From NCBI GenBank assembly GCA_015061815.1, contig SUVW01000009.1, forward strand, positions 1-64,000: a stretch of 64,000 nucleotides of DNA, given 5' to 3'. This document shows, piece by piece, positions 1 to 10,084 of this stretch. Each line of letters starts with the position of its first letter. The stretch's first letter is position 1. Source of the DNA: Lentisphaerota bacterium. Its GTDB lineage: Bacteria; Verrucomicrobiota; Lentisphaeria; Victivallales; Victivallaceae. The notes below the pieces were generated by a model. The model saw only the letters and a program-made list of their open reading frames with translations, ran no database searches and was not told where the DNA came from. Position numbers and translations under genes: made by a program.

Positions 1-135
1 GACTGCTTTAGCAGTAGCCAGTGAACTTAATGCGAATGAAAATTTCATTCAGAGCCCGGATCGGGCTGCCAGCAAAAATGCCTTCTAGGCACAGTGCATA
101 CCACCAGCTCAGCTGGTGGTTTTGATTGCCTTTGA
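1..135. repeat. Serial-hairpin non-coding repeat, resembling IS200/IS605-type or palindromic mobile-element ends
   Basis: Consecutive inverted repeats: actgct-tt-agcagt; gaatgaaa-a-tttcattc; agcccg-gat-cgggct; tgcc-ttcta-ggca; accaccagct-c-agctggtggt. No transposase ORF in the window. Confidence 0.5.
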
Positions 136-187
136 GCTTTTGGTAACAAAATGGGTAATCTTTACTCTTTAAGAAATAAACTCCCAT

Positions 188-218
188 AAACAGTACGCAA
201 ACAGTACGCAAACAGTAC
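188..218. repeat. 11-bp tandem repeat (aaacagtacgc, ~2.8 copies)
   Basis: aaacagtacgc aaacagtacgc aaacagtac read directly. Confidence 0.85.
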
Positions 219-235
219 ATCTCTCGCGCGCGTGG

Positions 236-475
236 GTGGATGATTCCGATACCGTACATTTGATCGCGTCAAATGTGCGTCCGTCAGAAGTGGCAAGAAC
301 TTTGGGGCATGAAATCATCGGTCATAAGGGACTGCGTACTGTTTTCGGGGAAAACTTTGATGCTCTGCTGGATCAGGTTTACAAAGATCATTTTGAAGAA
401 GTTTCGCTTTTGGCGCAGCGGTATCACCGGGATACTGAAACACTTGAAAATCAAAGGTATCTCACCGAAGAGTTT
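236..475 (+). pseudogene. Fragment of a large polyvalent/mobile-element protein with zincin-like HExxH motif
   Basis: ORF segment VARTLGHEIIGHKGLRTVFGENFDALLDQVY...RYLTEEF has an HEIIGH motif as in zincin-like domains of phage/ICE polyvalent proteins; truncated at both ends with no domain continuation. Confidence 0.5.
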
Positions 476-523
476 CCGGCGGATCAGGCGGCGCAGTACA
501 TAGGGCTGATCCACGCGTCCGGG
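476..523. repeat. 48-bp exact duplicate of an internal alaS segment (second copy at 38192-38239)
   Basis: ccggcggatcaggcggcgcagtacatagggctgatccacgcgtccggg is identical at both loci; flanking bases differ (t/c before, g/a after). Confidence 0.95.
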
Positions 524-591
524 GCCGGTCGATCACTGCTGCTGCTTATCACCAGCAATGGTATATTCTGTCAAATTTATTATAACGGTAT

Positions 592-1803
592 TTATGAAAA
601 CAACTTCATCAATGCTTCGGCAAAGAACGACAGACCATATTCCAGAGGATGATTTATCCCGTTGCTGAAAAGTGTTTCGTATGCAATCCCATGACGGTAC
701 AATCTCCCCCAGTAACAGGATGCATCGGCCAGAGGGATTTGATTTTTCCGGGCAAAATCCCGCAGGAATTTTACCAATGCGCGTGGATCATCGTCGCAGT
801 TCTTTGAATTTTGCAGATTCATCCATGCCGGGGTTGTATAATGGGGAGTCATAATGATCCATTCAGCTCCGATACGGTCAAATGCCGCTTTGATTTTCTG
901 ATAATTGGCCCGGAATTCTGCTTCCGGCAGACCGCAATCATTGACAAATTCAGAGATGATCAAATCCGGCTTGACAGCCAAGACTTTCTCTTCAAAATTA
1001 TGCTCCTCACCCAACGGTACAGAAAAATAGTTACTGGTGGTGCGCCCGCCCCACGCTTCGGTCAGCAGTTCTATTTTGGCTTGCGGATATATATTCTGCA
1101 GCCGTTGACGGAATTGTTCCTGCCACCGGCATTTTTCCGGCAGATAACTGCATTGAGTGACACTGTCGCCCCATGCCAGAATCCGGACCGGTTCTCCGGA
1201 ACGCAGCTTTTGCAGCGTGCGTTCCGGTTTGTTTTCAACGAGAAACAGATCATCCGGAAACACTCTTTCTGTTACTGGATAAAAACAGGAATCATCCAAC
1301 TTTGCCGGATCGCCGTGCCAGTAAATATTGGCCAGACGTTCAGCACTTTCAGGGATTGCCGGAATTTCCGGATGTGCCATACCCTCTTTTCCGGTTTTCA
1401 GTGAAATCGAGCCGTTTTTACGGATGAATAAAGTATCTATACGCGATGGATAATAGGAGTAGGAAACGGCGACCTGTTCTTCCGCAAGGATGTTTCCATC
1501 CGGCATTCGCCCGACCGTTCCCCACTCTTCATTGACCCGGAAATCCCGTTCCGGCATCATCCACCGGTCAAACATTTTCACCTTGACCGATCCGGGAACC
1601 AACGCTCCCGGGAAAGTACATTCGCACGCCTGCAATCTCAACAATCTGCATCCGCTTTTCCATCCGGCGGCTTTTTCATCATAAAGCGGCATAAATTCAT
1701 GGCGTTCACCGTGAACTTTGCGCACCGGCGGCGGGGTCAGAACGATGCTTTCATTGCCATAAGAGACGGTTTTACTTGTCAGGTCAAAATTTAACTTTTT
1801 CAT
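592..1803 (-). CDS. SGNH/GDSL-type esterase/hydrolase family protein
   Basis: ILAWGDSVTQCSYLP block I and GINHPLEYG near the C-terminus; likely start MKKLNFDLTSK at 1803. Confidence 0.75.
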   Translation of the reverse strand: MKKLNFDLTSKTVSYGNESIVLTPPPVRKVHGERHEFMPLYDEKAAGWKSGCRLLRLQACECTFPGALVPGSVKVKMFDRWMMPERDFRVNEEWGTVGRMPDGNILAEEQVAVSYSYYPSRIDTLFIRKNGSISLKTGKEGMAHPEIPAIPESAERLANIYWHGDPAKLDDSCFYPVTERVFPDDLFLVENKPERTLQKLRSGEPVRILAWGDSVTQCSYLPEKCRWQEQFRQRLQNIYPQAKIELLTEAWGGRTTSNYFSVPLGEEHNFEEKVLAVKPDLIISEFVNDCGLPEAEFRANYQKIKAAFDRIGAEWIIMTPHYTTPAWMNLQNSKNCDDDPRALVKFLRDFARKNQIPLADASCYWGRLYRHGIAYETLFSNGINHPLEYGLSFFAEALMKLFS

Positions 1804-1975
1804 GTTTTTATACAAATTTCCACACTTTTTCAATCCGGCGGCAAAGAATCATGCCATCGGATTCTTTCAATTGGAGCCTCTTATAATATAATGTCGAAGC
1901 TGTCAATTTCAAGATGTAACCGGAAAAGTCCATTTCTCCGGGACCTCATGTCCATTTTTATTACAGTTGCTTATT

Positions 1976-4900
1976 TCAGTTCAGAATCCTCCAGGAACGG
2001 ATATTGCAATTTTTTCCGTCCACGCGGATCACGATCTGCCGCTTTCCGGTTACCTTTTTCATGGGAACTTTGTATGTTTTCCACTTGAGCCAGCCGCCGG
2101 TATCAGTGGTCACGGTTTCCGCCAGCACGGAATCCGGGCGGTTATCTCCGGTCACATCATAAAGTTTTACCTGACCACCGGCATTTTCTGCGGAAACCGC
2201 CAATTCTATTTCCAGATAACGGGGTGGTTTATTACCGAAATCCACTTCACCGTAACTGATTACGGCTCCCTTTGACGCCCGTATCCAGTTGGTACGGTAT
2301 TCAGGCAATCCGCGCGGATGAAATTCCATGGATGGATGATTTTCCTTGAAGGCAAAAAGCAGCCATGAAGAATCCTGCGGAGTTATCCATTTCCCGGATA
2401 AAGCGTTCAATTTCTTGAAAGTTTTGAATTGTGGAGCCTGCCACTGAATGCTCTCACCGGCATCCCGGAAAGAAGCGATACGATATGTCGTTTCAGCAAT
2501 AGCTTCTGCTTCTTTGCGGTCATAATCTTTGCCAAGTATCCAGACACAGCTGGCATAGGGTGCCAATGTGACGACCGGATTTTCATTATGCGCCAAATCC
2601 ACATAACGAACCGCTTTTTCTCCTTCGGCACAGATCGCCAGCTTTGTCATTCCCGGATAACGGGATGCCGGAGAGACTGTAAGCGTTTCATCTGTAGTAT
2701 TGGTAAAAAGCAGAAGATGTCTTCCGTCCCGCTGGCGTTTCCAGGCGGCACTTGCAATCTTGTCGGTGGTTTGGATCGCGTCGGAATTACCCCAGAGGCA
2801 TTTTAATTTCGGAACCGGCTTACTGAAAGATACCGGACGGAGCATATCCGCTTCATTGAAATATCCGAGCAGTGCTTTGCGCAGATGCATCAGTTTTTTG
2901 GCATAAAGCCGGCGCGGGTCACCGTGACGGATGTCAAAAATATGCATCCAGCCAAGCTGTTCACCGCAGGTGAATTGTTCGCCGAGTTTGGCAAAAGAAG
3001 CTTCATAAGATCCGCTTTTCCCACCGAAAGCATCAAACGCTCTGGCAGTAAACTGAACTCTTCCGCCGCTGTAAATTGATTGAAACAGCGGAATATGATT
3101 GGGGGCAGTGACACGCCATGTCATATAACCATCCAGCACATCACTGTATACTTCAGAAAGATCTTCTCCATCCAGGGCCAGATGCGGATACTTTACGCGC
3201 AGTTTTTTCAGCATAGTACGGTATCCGCGAACCCATGAAGTCGGATCTCCGGGGGCATGTCCGTGTTCACTGTTCCAGCAAATCCGGGGAGAAGAACAGG
3301 GCAGCTGATCCCAGTAAATTCCTTTGAATCCGTTTTTGGCAGAATAATCGGACATTTTAAGCAGCTGATCCTGCCAGAATTTTGAACCGGGACACATCAC
3401 GGCAAAAGGCTGTCCTTCCCCGTATTCTTCCTTATGGGGTTTTCCGTTGCGCAAACGGACACCATATTTTTTTACCGTTTCCGATTCTGAAAGGTTCGTT
3501 TTCTTTACTCTCTGAATATATCCCCAGAGGCGTGAATTAATATAAGGATGCAGATAAATACCGCGAGGGATCAAGTCTTTGACCGCTTTTACGGCATTAC
3601 CGGAAGGAACAATGACCATCCTTGCACAGTCTGATTTCTGACGATCCTCCCATCCGCAGAGCCAGATGGCATAAGGAAGTTCAAAATAGTCACGGAGATA
3701 GACAAAAGAATTATAATATTCCGGAGAGGCGCAGAGCCAGAATGTGTTATTGTGATACCAATCAGGAGTATCCTTGCGGGGAAGTTCATTCACACGCCAG
3801 GGAGCCTTGTCTTCCACGAATTTCTTATAGATTTGACCGGCTTCAAACCAGTCCCCATGATAGGTTTCCAGCACTGCCGGACCGGATGTCTTAAAACCAT
3901 TGCCGCCGCCGGGAACTGCAACAGGATTGAGCCATTTATATTCCAGCACCCCGTTTCTGCCGGTAATACTCAATGTCTTAACTGCACAATCAACTGCCTC
4001 AAATGCGGTATAAACGCCATTTGATTTCTGATCGAAATAACTGCAGAACTGCATTGTACAGTTAGCGGTGGGATAAAGTGCAGAACGCCCGTATCCGGCA
4101 GAGGGATCCGGCACAAGAATTCCGATGGTATGGGGGTATGCCAGCTGATCATTTCCGCCGGGAAGTTTACGGAGAAAGAATCGGGGAAAATCCACCTGAC
4201 AGAGAATATTGTTTTTGTTCAGATTTTTCACTTCCAAAGTCTGTTCCAGACGGCCGCCCTTGAAAGTAAAATCAGAGATACAGGAAAAATCACCGCTTTT
4301 TTCCCAGACGATCCGGAAAGAAACTCCATCCTTTTCTTCTTTGAATGGAGAGGTCACATAACTGATCCCTTTGTGCCAGTCATGATGCTGGACTCCATCG
4401 AAATTCAGTGTCCACCCCGTTGCCCTGCCGTCAAAAACATCCGCTCCGGTTGCCGGATTGTACAATCCGACCACAGGGGAATTGGTGCTGTTTCTGCCGG
4501 CAGCTGCCATCAGCATGGCTTTTGAACTGTAAGCGATCTGAAATTCCGGACACTTCCGGTTCCAGATTGCAGCAAGTTCTTTACCTTTTTTATCTGATGC
4601 GATGATAGCAGCGGTTTTCTGAATGACTTTCTGCATCCGTGTCTGATCATATCCGGTTTCAGCCGCCCGCTTCAAAGCATTGACGATCCATGCGGTTTCT
4701 TTATGCTTTGCGCTCTTTTGTGCGGCAGCCAGCTGTTTCGTCAATTCCGGAGCAAGTGCAAAAAATCCGGCAGGCAATTTGCTGACCCGGTCGGAAGCTT
4801 TGACCAAAGAGGCGATTTCACCGGCATTCAATGCCCGGGCAATAACCTTCACCGAAGCGACTGAACCATTCAAGGCGTAGTCATCCATTTTGCTGTTTCC

Positions 4901-6037
4901 GATAACAACCGGAGAAGCAGTATGAGTCGGCTTGACATAATAAAACATCTTTTGTCCGGAAAGTTCACCATTCAGATATACCGAGCAGAGATATCCGACA
5001 TTCCCCTGCGCGTGCTCATTTACATACTGAAAGACTGCGGCAAAATGGAAATATTCTCCCAGTTCCGGATATTCTCCTCCCCACATGGCGTTGTTCCAGA
5101 TCCCGCCATCGGTTGAAAAACTGAAATTGACACGATTGCCGGTTCTGCCGATAAACCATGAACCTTCCTTGCAGGCGATCAGCATGTTGTGATTTTTCTT
5201 GGTCGAATTGCGATCATAGTGATCCATACGGACCACGCCGGAAATGGTCAATCCTCTTTCGGTCACATTCAACTCTTCCGAACCGCGAAGCACTGCGGCG
5301 GACTTCATTCCGTCAAATGCCGCTGCCTTATCCCTGATCACTGCTCCATTCTGCAATTCGACCTTTTTAGCGACCTCTCCGGCGTTGCTGAAGTCCACAG
5401 AAATCTCATTTTGTATCCGGGAAAGAACCAGGCGGATCATGTATTCGCCCTTCAACCCGGATAAATATTTGCTTTCAAACTGAAAACTTTTTCCATTGTC
5501 GATACTGACTTTGCTGGAACCAGGTTCAGAAGAAGTATCAACTCCCACATAAACAAAGTCATCATTGGTTTTGGAATTTATTTTATGGATAGTTACTTCC
5601 AGCTTATCTGACTTCAGCCATTCTGCCGGGATGGCAATATCTGTCCATTTCCTGTCGCCGGGCAAACGGTAATCGGAAGTTTTCAGGATCATTTTATTTC
5701 CGTTCACAATGATTTTCAGCTGTTCGGTCAAACCGTTCTTCGGAATTTTCCGGACAGCTTCACTCTGATCGCCCACCTGCATATAGATCCGCAAAGCAGC
5801 CGCCCCGACCTGATCACGCCACTGCGCCGGCAGCTGCGTAAGGTCAAATGTTTTTTTAATCCGGGTATTGTCGCGAATCAAAGGCAGCATTTTCACTTTT
5901 TTATTTTTCGGAGCAGCGGCGTCATCGTTATAAAAGGTGATTGCATCTGCACCGTTTTTTTCTGTTTTCCATGCAGCAGAAACGCCCAGGAACATAAATC
6001 CTGCGATTCCGGCGGCAATCACTTTTTTCAAACTCAT
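1976..6037 (-). CDS. Large secreted protein with LamG-like domain and DUF6259-like putative glycosidase region
   Basis: Signal peptide MSLKKVIAAGIAGFMFLGVSAAW; concanavalin/LamG-like segment (YLCSVYLNGELSGQKMFYYV...VVIGNSKMDDYALNGSVASVKVIARAL); TIM-barrel-like GFKGIYWDQLPCSSPRICW. ORF opens at 6145 but the start at 6037 has an RBS. Confidence 0.65.
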   Translation of the reverse strand: MSLKKVIAAGIAGFMFLGVSAAWKTEKNGADAITFYNDDAAAPKNKKVKMLPLIRDNTRIKKTFDLTQLPAQWRDQVGAAALRIYMQVGDQSEAVRKIPKNGLTEQLKIIVNGNKMILKTSDYRLPGDRKWTDIAIPAEWLKSDKLEVTIHKINSKTNDDFVYVGVDTSSEPGSSKVSIDNGKSFQFESKYLSGLKGEYMIRLVLSRIQNEISVDFSNAGEVAKKVELQNGAVIRDKAAAFDGMKSAAVLRGSEELNVTERGLTISGVVRMDHYDRNSTKKNHNMLIACKEGSWFIGRTGNRVNFSFSTDGGIWNNAMWGGEYPELGEYFHFAAVFQYVNEHAQGNVGYLCSVYLNGELSGQKMFYYVKPTHTASPVVIGNSKMDDYALNGSVASVKVIARALNAGEIASLVKASDRVSKLPAGFFALAPELTKQLAAAQKSAKHKETAWIVNALKRAAETGYDQTRMQKVIQKTAAIIASDKKGKELAAIWNRKCPEFQIAYSSKAMLMAAAGRNSTNSPVVGLYNPATGADVFDGRATGWTLNFDGVQHHDWHKGISYVTSPFKEEKDGVSFRIVWEKSGDFSCISDFTFKGGRLEQTLEVKNLNKNNILCQVDFPRFFLRKLPGGNDQLAYPHTIGILVPDPSAGYGRSALYPTANCTMQFCSYFDQKSNGVYTAFEAVDCAVKTLSITGRNGVLEYKWLNPVAVPGGGNGFKTSGPAVLETYHGDWFEAGQIYKKFVEDKAPWRVNELPRKDTPDWYHNNTFWLCASPEYYNSFVYLRDYFELPYAIWLCGWEDRQKSDCARMVIVPSGNAVKAVKDLIPRGIYLHPYINSRLWGYIQRVKKTNLSESETVKKYGVRLRNGKPHKEEYGEGQPFAVMCPGSKFWQDQLLKMSDYSAKNGFKGIYWDQLPCSSPRICWNSEHGHAPGDPTSWVRGYRTMLKKLRVKYPHLALDGEDLSEVYSDVLDGYMTWRVTAPNHIPLFQSIYSGGRVQFTARAFDAFGGKSGSYEASFAKLGEQFTCGEQLGWMHIFDIRHGDPRRLYAKKLMHLRKALLGYFNEADMLRPVSFSKPVPKLKCLWGNSDAIQTTDKIASAAWKRQRDGRHLLLFTNTTDETLTVSPASRYPGMTKLAICAEGEKAVRYVDLAHNENPVVTLAPYASCVWILGKDYDRKEAEAIAETTYRIASFRDAGESIQWQAPQFKTFKKLNALSGKWITPQDSSWLLFAFKENHPSMEFHPRGLPEYRTNWIRASKGAVISYGEVDFGNKPPRYLEIELAVSAENAGGQVKLYDVTGDNRPDSVLAETVTTDTGGWLKWKTYKVPMKKVTGKRQIVIRVDGKNCNIRSWRILN

Positions 6038-6062
6038 AAAAAACCTCTCTGATTGTTTTGTT

Positions 6063-6161
6063 TCATTTTTTGTAAAATACAATCTGCGGCTGGGGCAGAA
6101 CGATGCTTTCATTGCCATAAATGATTTTGCGGGCCAAAATATCAAGTTTCAAATTTTTCAT
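6063..6161 (-). pseudogene. Remnant N-terminus of a second SGNH-hydrolase-like gene (32 codons)
   Basis: Translation MKNLKLDILARKIIYGNESIVLPQPQIVFYKK* resembles the start MKKLNFDLTSKTVSYGNESIVLTPPP of the 592-1803 gene; 25-nt identity cagaacgatgctttcattgccataa at 1738-1762 and 6096-6120. Confidence 0.6.
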
Positions 6162-6237
6162 GAATGGTGTCTCCTGAAATTGCAAACGTTATACATTACA
6201 CTTGACCGGATGGTTTTGCAAGGTTTGGTTGAAAAAT

Positions 6238-8115
6238 TTATGCAAGAGAATCAAGCAGAACCGCTGCATATGAAGCAAAACCGTGACAACAACTGCCGTC
6301 ACCGGTGAATTTTTCCCATAAAGTTCCGGTTTTTTCGGCCATCGGGCGCAAAACTTCATCGATTTCTCCGGCCAACACCGCATGTTGCCCCGAATCCAGC
6401 AAGTAATTGAACCGCAAAAATTTGCCGATGAATAAGCCACAGGGGAATTCCTCGTGAGCTGTAATATTCATGGATAGTTTTTTACGCAGTGCTTCTCCGC
6501 CGAAAAGCCAGGCGAAATATTGAGCTGTTTCACTGGCAACCGGATGTGCCGGATTATCCGGCATTCTGCCGTCGGCAGTGATGCCGTTGGCGGTAATAAA
6601 GCGGATATGCTCAGCTTCATCACGCATTTCCGGAAGGCCATACCACTTATAAAGCCGCATAAGGCATTCGGAATAAAGCAGGTTTGTGGGATAGTGGATT
6701 CCGGAAATAAAGTCATTGGCAGTTGACCACTCCATCAGATTCCAGCCGGGGAGGTTTTCCAGCAGACCATCAGCGTTGGTATACTTCCGGAAAAATTCGT
6801 GCCATTTTAGAAATCTCTCTTTGAACTCATTGGCAAAGTCTCTTTTGCCGTTACGGATATACCGGTATTCATCCACCTGCAGAACGAACCACATCGCCCA
6901 CTGCGGGATAAATGCACCGGTTGTATCGGCCGGATAACACATCGGCAGCATTCCGGACGGCAGATTGGCAAATGATTCCGGGAGCAGGAAATTTTCCAGA
7001 AAGACCTCTTCAATATCCGTATTCCCGGTAAAAAGATACGCTGTCCGAGCTGTGAAAAAACTGTCACACAGCCACGCTGCCCGTTCCCGTCCCGGGCAAT
7101 CCATAAAGAGATCCAGCGTATTCTGCCTGAATGTTTCCACTGCTGCCCGGCCGACCGGAGAAGCGGCAACTGCCGGAGGTATGTGCAAATATTTTTCCGG
7201 GAACGCATATTCTCTGACCGTCAGCGGAGAAATTTGCGGTATCGGGCCGGAAATCACCCATAGCGCAACATAACGGCAGGTATACGGTTCAAAACTTTCA
7301 AAATCAAATTTTTCCCCTTTTTTCAATTTGATCCGGCAGAAAAAATTTCCCCACCACTGTCGGGAACCGGGAAAATTTTTTTCGTCCGGCAATTCATCGA
7401 ACCCCAAAAGCAGTTCGCATTCCCCGGAAGCATAAAAACTCTGCCGAAAAAAACCGGTAACGATTCTGCTGAAGTCGTAAAGGATGAAACCGTCTCCATC
7501 TTTACCGTTCCAGGAAAAAGCAGCAAGTTCTTCGGCCGGACGGGAAGAGTGTATTATCTGTTGCGGTGCGGTGAGTTCTTTGCGTAAAATGATTTTTGAC
7601 GGCAGGATCTTGTGCGGTTCCGGCAAAGGTGTACCCCGATTCAGAAATTCCGGCAAATCATTATCATCATGCAGCTGCCAGCGGCTTTGAAAAACCCGCG
7701 TCTGATCGTAAAATTCCATCAAATGCCGCTGATCGGTGAATTCTTCCACCGCAAAATCCCGGTGGTGTCCGGCATTTACGGTAAATCCATCTGTTTCAGT
7801 GATGACGTTGCCGTTTTCATCCTCAAGTTTGAAGTAAGCAAATCCTCTTTGTGATGGCAGATACAAACTGCGGCCGGCTTTGTCATAATACAGCACCTCA
7901 ATTTCCAGTAAATTGACCGGTTCACTCACGGCGAGTTTTATCCGGTCGCATCGGGCATAACCATGCGGAGCGCGCGCCGGTCCGCAGCATTGTAAAACGG
8001 AATTTACTTTCAGACGGTAGAGGGAAAAGACCGCTATATCCAGAAAATAATTCCCGGCAGGGAGCTGCCGGGTACAATTTATCAGCGAATTGCCGTCAAA
8101 AGAAATATATTTCAT
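6238..8115 (-). CDS. Alpha-L-rhamnosidase-like six-hairpin glycosidase (GH78-like)
   Basis: LDLFMDCPGRERAAWLCDSFFTARTAYLFTGN matches the GH78 DCPqRER motif; stop overlaps the upstream gene's end by 4 bp. Confidence 0.7.
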   Translation of the reverse strand: MKYISFDGNSLINCTRQLPAGNYFLDIAVFSLYRLKVNSVLQCCGPARAPHGYARCDRIKLAVSEPVNLLEIEVLYYDKAGRSLYLPSQRGFAYFKLEDENGNVITETDGFTVNAGHHRDFAVEEFTDQRHLMEFYDQTRVFQSRWQLHDDNDLPEFLNRGTPLPEPHKILPSKIILRKELTAPQQIIHSSRPAEELAAFSWNGKDGDGFILYDFSRIVTGFFRQSFYASGECELLLGFDELPDEKNFPGSRQWWGNFFCRIKLKKGEKFDFESFEPYTCRYVALWVISGPIPQISPLTVREYAFPEKYLHIPPAVAASPVGRAAVETFRQNTLDLFMDCPGRERAAWLCDSFFTARTAYLFTGNTDIEEVFLENFLLPESFANLPSGMLPMCYPADTTGAFIPQWAMWFVLQVDEYRYIRNGKRDFANEFKERFLKWHEFFRKYTNADGLLENLPGWNLMEWSTANDFISGIHYPTNLLYSECLMRLYKWYGLPEMRDEAEHIRFITANGITADGRMPDNPAHPVASETAQYFAWLFGGEALRKKLSMNITAHEEFPCGLFIGKFLRFNYLLDSGQHAVLAGEIDEVLRPMAEKTGTLWEKFTGDGSCCHGFASYAAVLLDSLA

Positions 8116-10067
8116 TTTTTATTTTCAGGCAATAAGACATCACAATTTACTGATTTACCGGTGAAACGGTATTGTCCTTTGCCGATTTTTACCGTATTAC
8201 CGTATTTGGAGGTGAACTCCTGATCGCTTTTTACCGTAATAACCGCGCTGGTATCTTCCGGTCCGGTGGAGACGATGACAATACAATCCCGGCCGTTGGC
8301 CCGGAAAGCTTTGACATCGACAAACGAACCGTTATTTTTTTCCTGTCTGACAGAAACATCCGGAGCTTTTTCCAGACTCATGATCCAGGGTTCCAGTTCT
8401 TTAAGCTGGGCGGCAACGTTTTTCAGATACGGGATCTGTTTTTTGGTGGTTTCATCATCTTTGTCGCAATCGTAGGAATAGAGCATGAAGTTTCTCACTC
8501 CGTGAACAACACCCTGCAGAGAACAGCAAAGCATTTGTCTTTCGGTAAGACAGGCTTTCCACGCCTGCGGAACCAGACAGAACGGGTGGAACGGCAGTTG
8601 GGTATTGTTAAAAATCAAACCTGCCCGGGAACTGCGGATCGCCGGAACATTGATTTCATTGATCGGATAAGGATCAAAGCCGAAAATATCACAGATCTGC
8701 CGCTGGTAGATGAATTCGTCCGGGACATAGCCTACGGCAAAAACCGGATGATTCGGGTCCAATTCAGCAATCTTTTCCCGGTATTTTTTCCGGTAGGCGA
8801 TATCCTGACGGGGAACTTCATCGGCGATATAATGCATGAGAAATGCCGGATGTTCGCGGACAAGTTCCACCTTTTTGCAGAATGCATCAAACGCACTGCG
8901 GACACCGTCAAATTCTCCGACATGTACATTCAGCAGCGGCATGATCAGTTTGACATTGTACTTCTGCAGCAGATCGAGAGAATCTTTCATCCTTTTGAAT
9001 GTATTGCGATTTGCTGCGATACGCGGCTGAACCGGACGGTAATTGGTGGTGAACGTATAGGGCATGACCGCATTGAAACCGAGATCGCGGATATCTTTGA
9101 TCACCTTTTCCGGAATATCCTTGGCGAAAACTCCCAGAATCATCATCGGTTTGCCATCGACGATACATCTGCCGTATTCGTCGAAGTAAGCAGTTCCGCG
9201 AACTTTTTTGGGAGTTGATTTATAGAAAGTGAATACATTTTCCGCGATAATGGTTTTGCGCTTCAGATTAAGTAATTTTACTTCGGCTTTTACTTTTCCG
9301 GGAGCAAATTTGCCGAAATTTCCGGAAAATATCCCATCTTTGGCAAAGAGCAGTTTTTTTACTCCGTTGGCATTGACATAGAGCGCCAGATCGTTCTTTT
9401 CTGCTGCTGTCTGTCCAACCGGGAGATAACCGATATTGATCGTACCGGCATCATTGAGCTGCAGATTGGGAATATTCACCGGATAAAAATCCGCACCGCA
9501 TTCCACGACCCGGGAAATCTTTATTTCATCCCAGTACATCTCCTTGAAGCGGTCCTTTTCATCCCGGTCAGAGATACACAGGCATACTTTGGTGACGGTC
9601 TTGGCATCCGGAGCTTTGAAGCGGATTTTGGTTTCATGCCAGGTGTTGTTTGCCGGGGTCTGTCCGCCCAACGGATAGTAAGAGCCGGAGAGCCATTTGC
9701 CTTTGGCGGAGAAAAACTCCACACACGCCGGAGTATTTGCATAATTTCCCCTGGTCCAGACCGACAATTCATAAAGAACTCCGGGGATGAGGTTCGGTAC
9801 TGTCCGGCTGGCGATGGTATACTCACGCTTGTTTTTAGAACTCCGGTACAAAGCGGTAGTCGAACTGCGCCCCTGCATCGGGATACGCTTGAATTGCGGG
9901 GGCGTGAACCACAGCTTCTGCGTTTGAGGATTTTCAAAATTTTCCCAGAAAACCGGCACCGACGAGGGCGGAACTTCCCGGCGGAAAGTTTTCAGATCCG
10001 GAACACTTTGAGCCGCCAGCAGCAATGGAAGTACCGCTGAAATAAACATGGATTGAGTGATTTTCAT
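8112..10067 (-). CDS. Secreted putative glycoside hydrolase with carbohydrate-binding-like N-terminus
   Basis: Signal peptide; TIM-barrel-like segments GFNAVMPYTF..., HPAFLMHYIADEVPRQDIAYRKKYREKIAELDPNHPVFAVGY. Confidence 0.6.
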   Translation of the reverse strand: MKITQSMFISAVLPLLLAAQSVPDLKTFRREVPPSSVPVFWENFENPQTQKLWFTPPQFKRIPMQGRSSTTALYRSSKNKREYTIASRTVPNLIPGVLYELSVWTRGNYANTPACVEFFSAKGKWLSGSYYPLGGQTPANNTWHETKIRFKAPDAKTVTKVCLCISDRDEKDRFKEMYWDEIKISRVVECGADFYPVNIPNLQLNDAGTINIGYLPVGQTAAEKNDLALYVNANGVKKLLFAKDGIFSGNFGKFAPGKVKAEVKLLNLKRKTIIAENVFTFYKSTPKKVRGTAYFDEYGRCIVDGKPMMILGVFAKDIPEKVIKDIRDLGFNAVMPYTFTTNYRPVQPRIAANRNTFKRMKDSLDLLQKYNVKLIMPLLNVHVGEFDGVRSAFDAFCKKVELVREHPAFLMHYIADEVPRQDIAYRKKYREKIAELDPNHPVFAVGYVPDEFIYQRQICDIFGFDPYPINEINVPAIRSSRAGLIFNNTQLPFHPFCLVPQAWKACLTERQMLCCSLQGVVHGVRNFMLYSYDCDKDDETTKKQIPYLKNVAAQLKELEPWIMSLEKAPDVSVRQEKNNGSFVDVKAFRANGRDCIVIVSTGPEDTSAVITVKSDQEFTSKYGNTVKIGKGQYRFTGKSVNCDVLLPENKK

Positions 10068-10084
10068 ATTTCGGCGCTCCTGTA

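Noticed and set aside
8-259. 83-aa minus-strand ORF (KGNQNHQLSWWYALCLEGIFAGSP...)
   Set aside because: Translation of the serial-hairpin repeat; no domain logic, likely spurious.
8172-9218. 348-aa plus-strand ORF
   Set aside because: Fully antisense to the well-supported 8112-10067 gene; composition-driven open frame.
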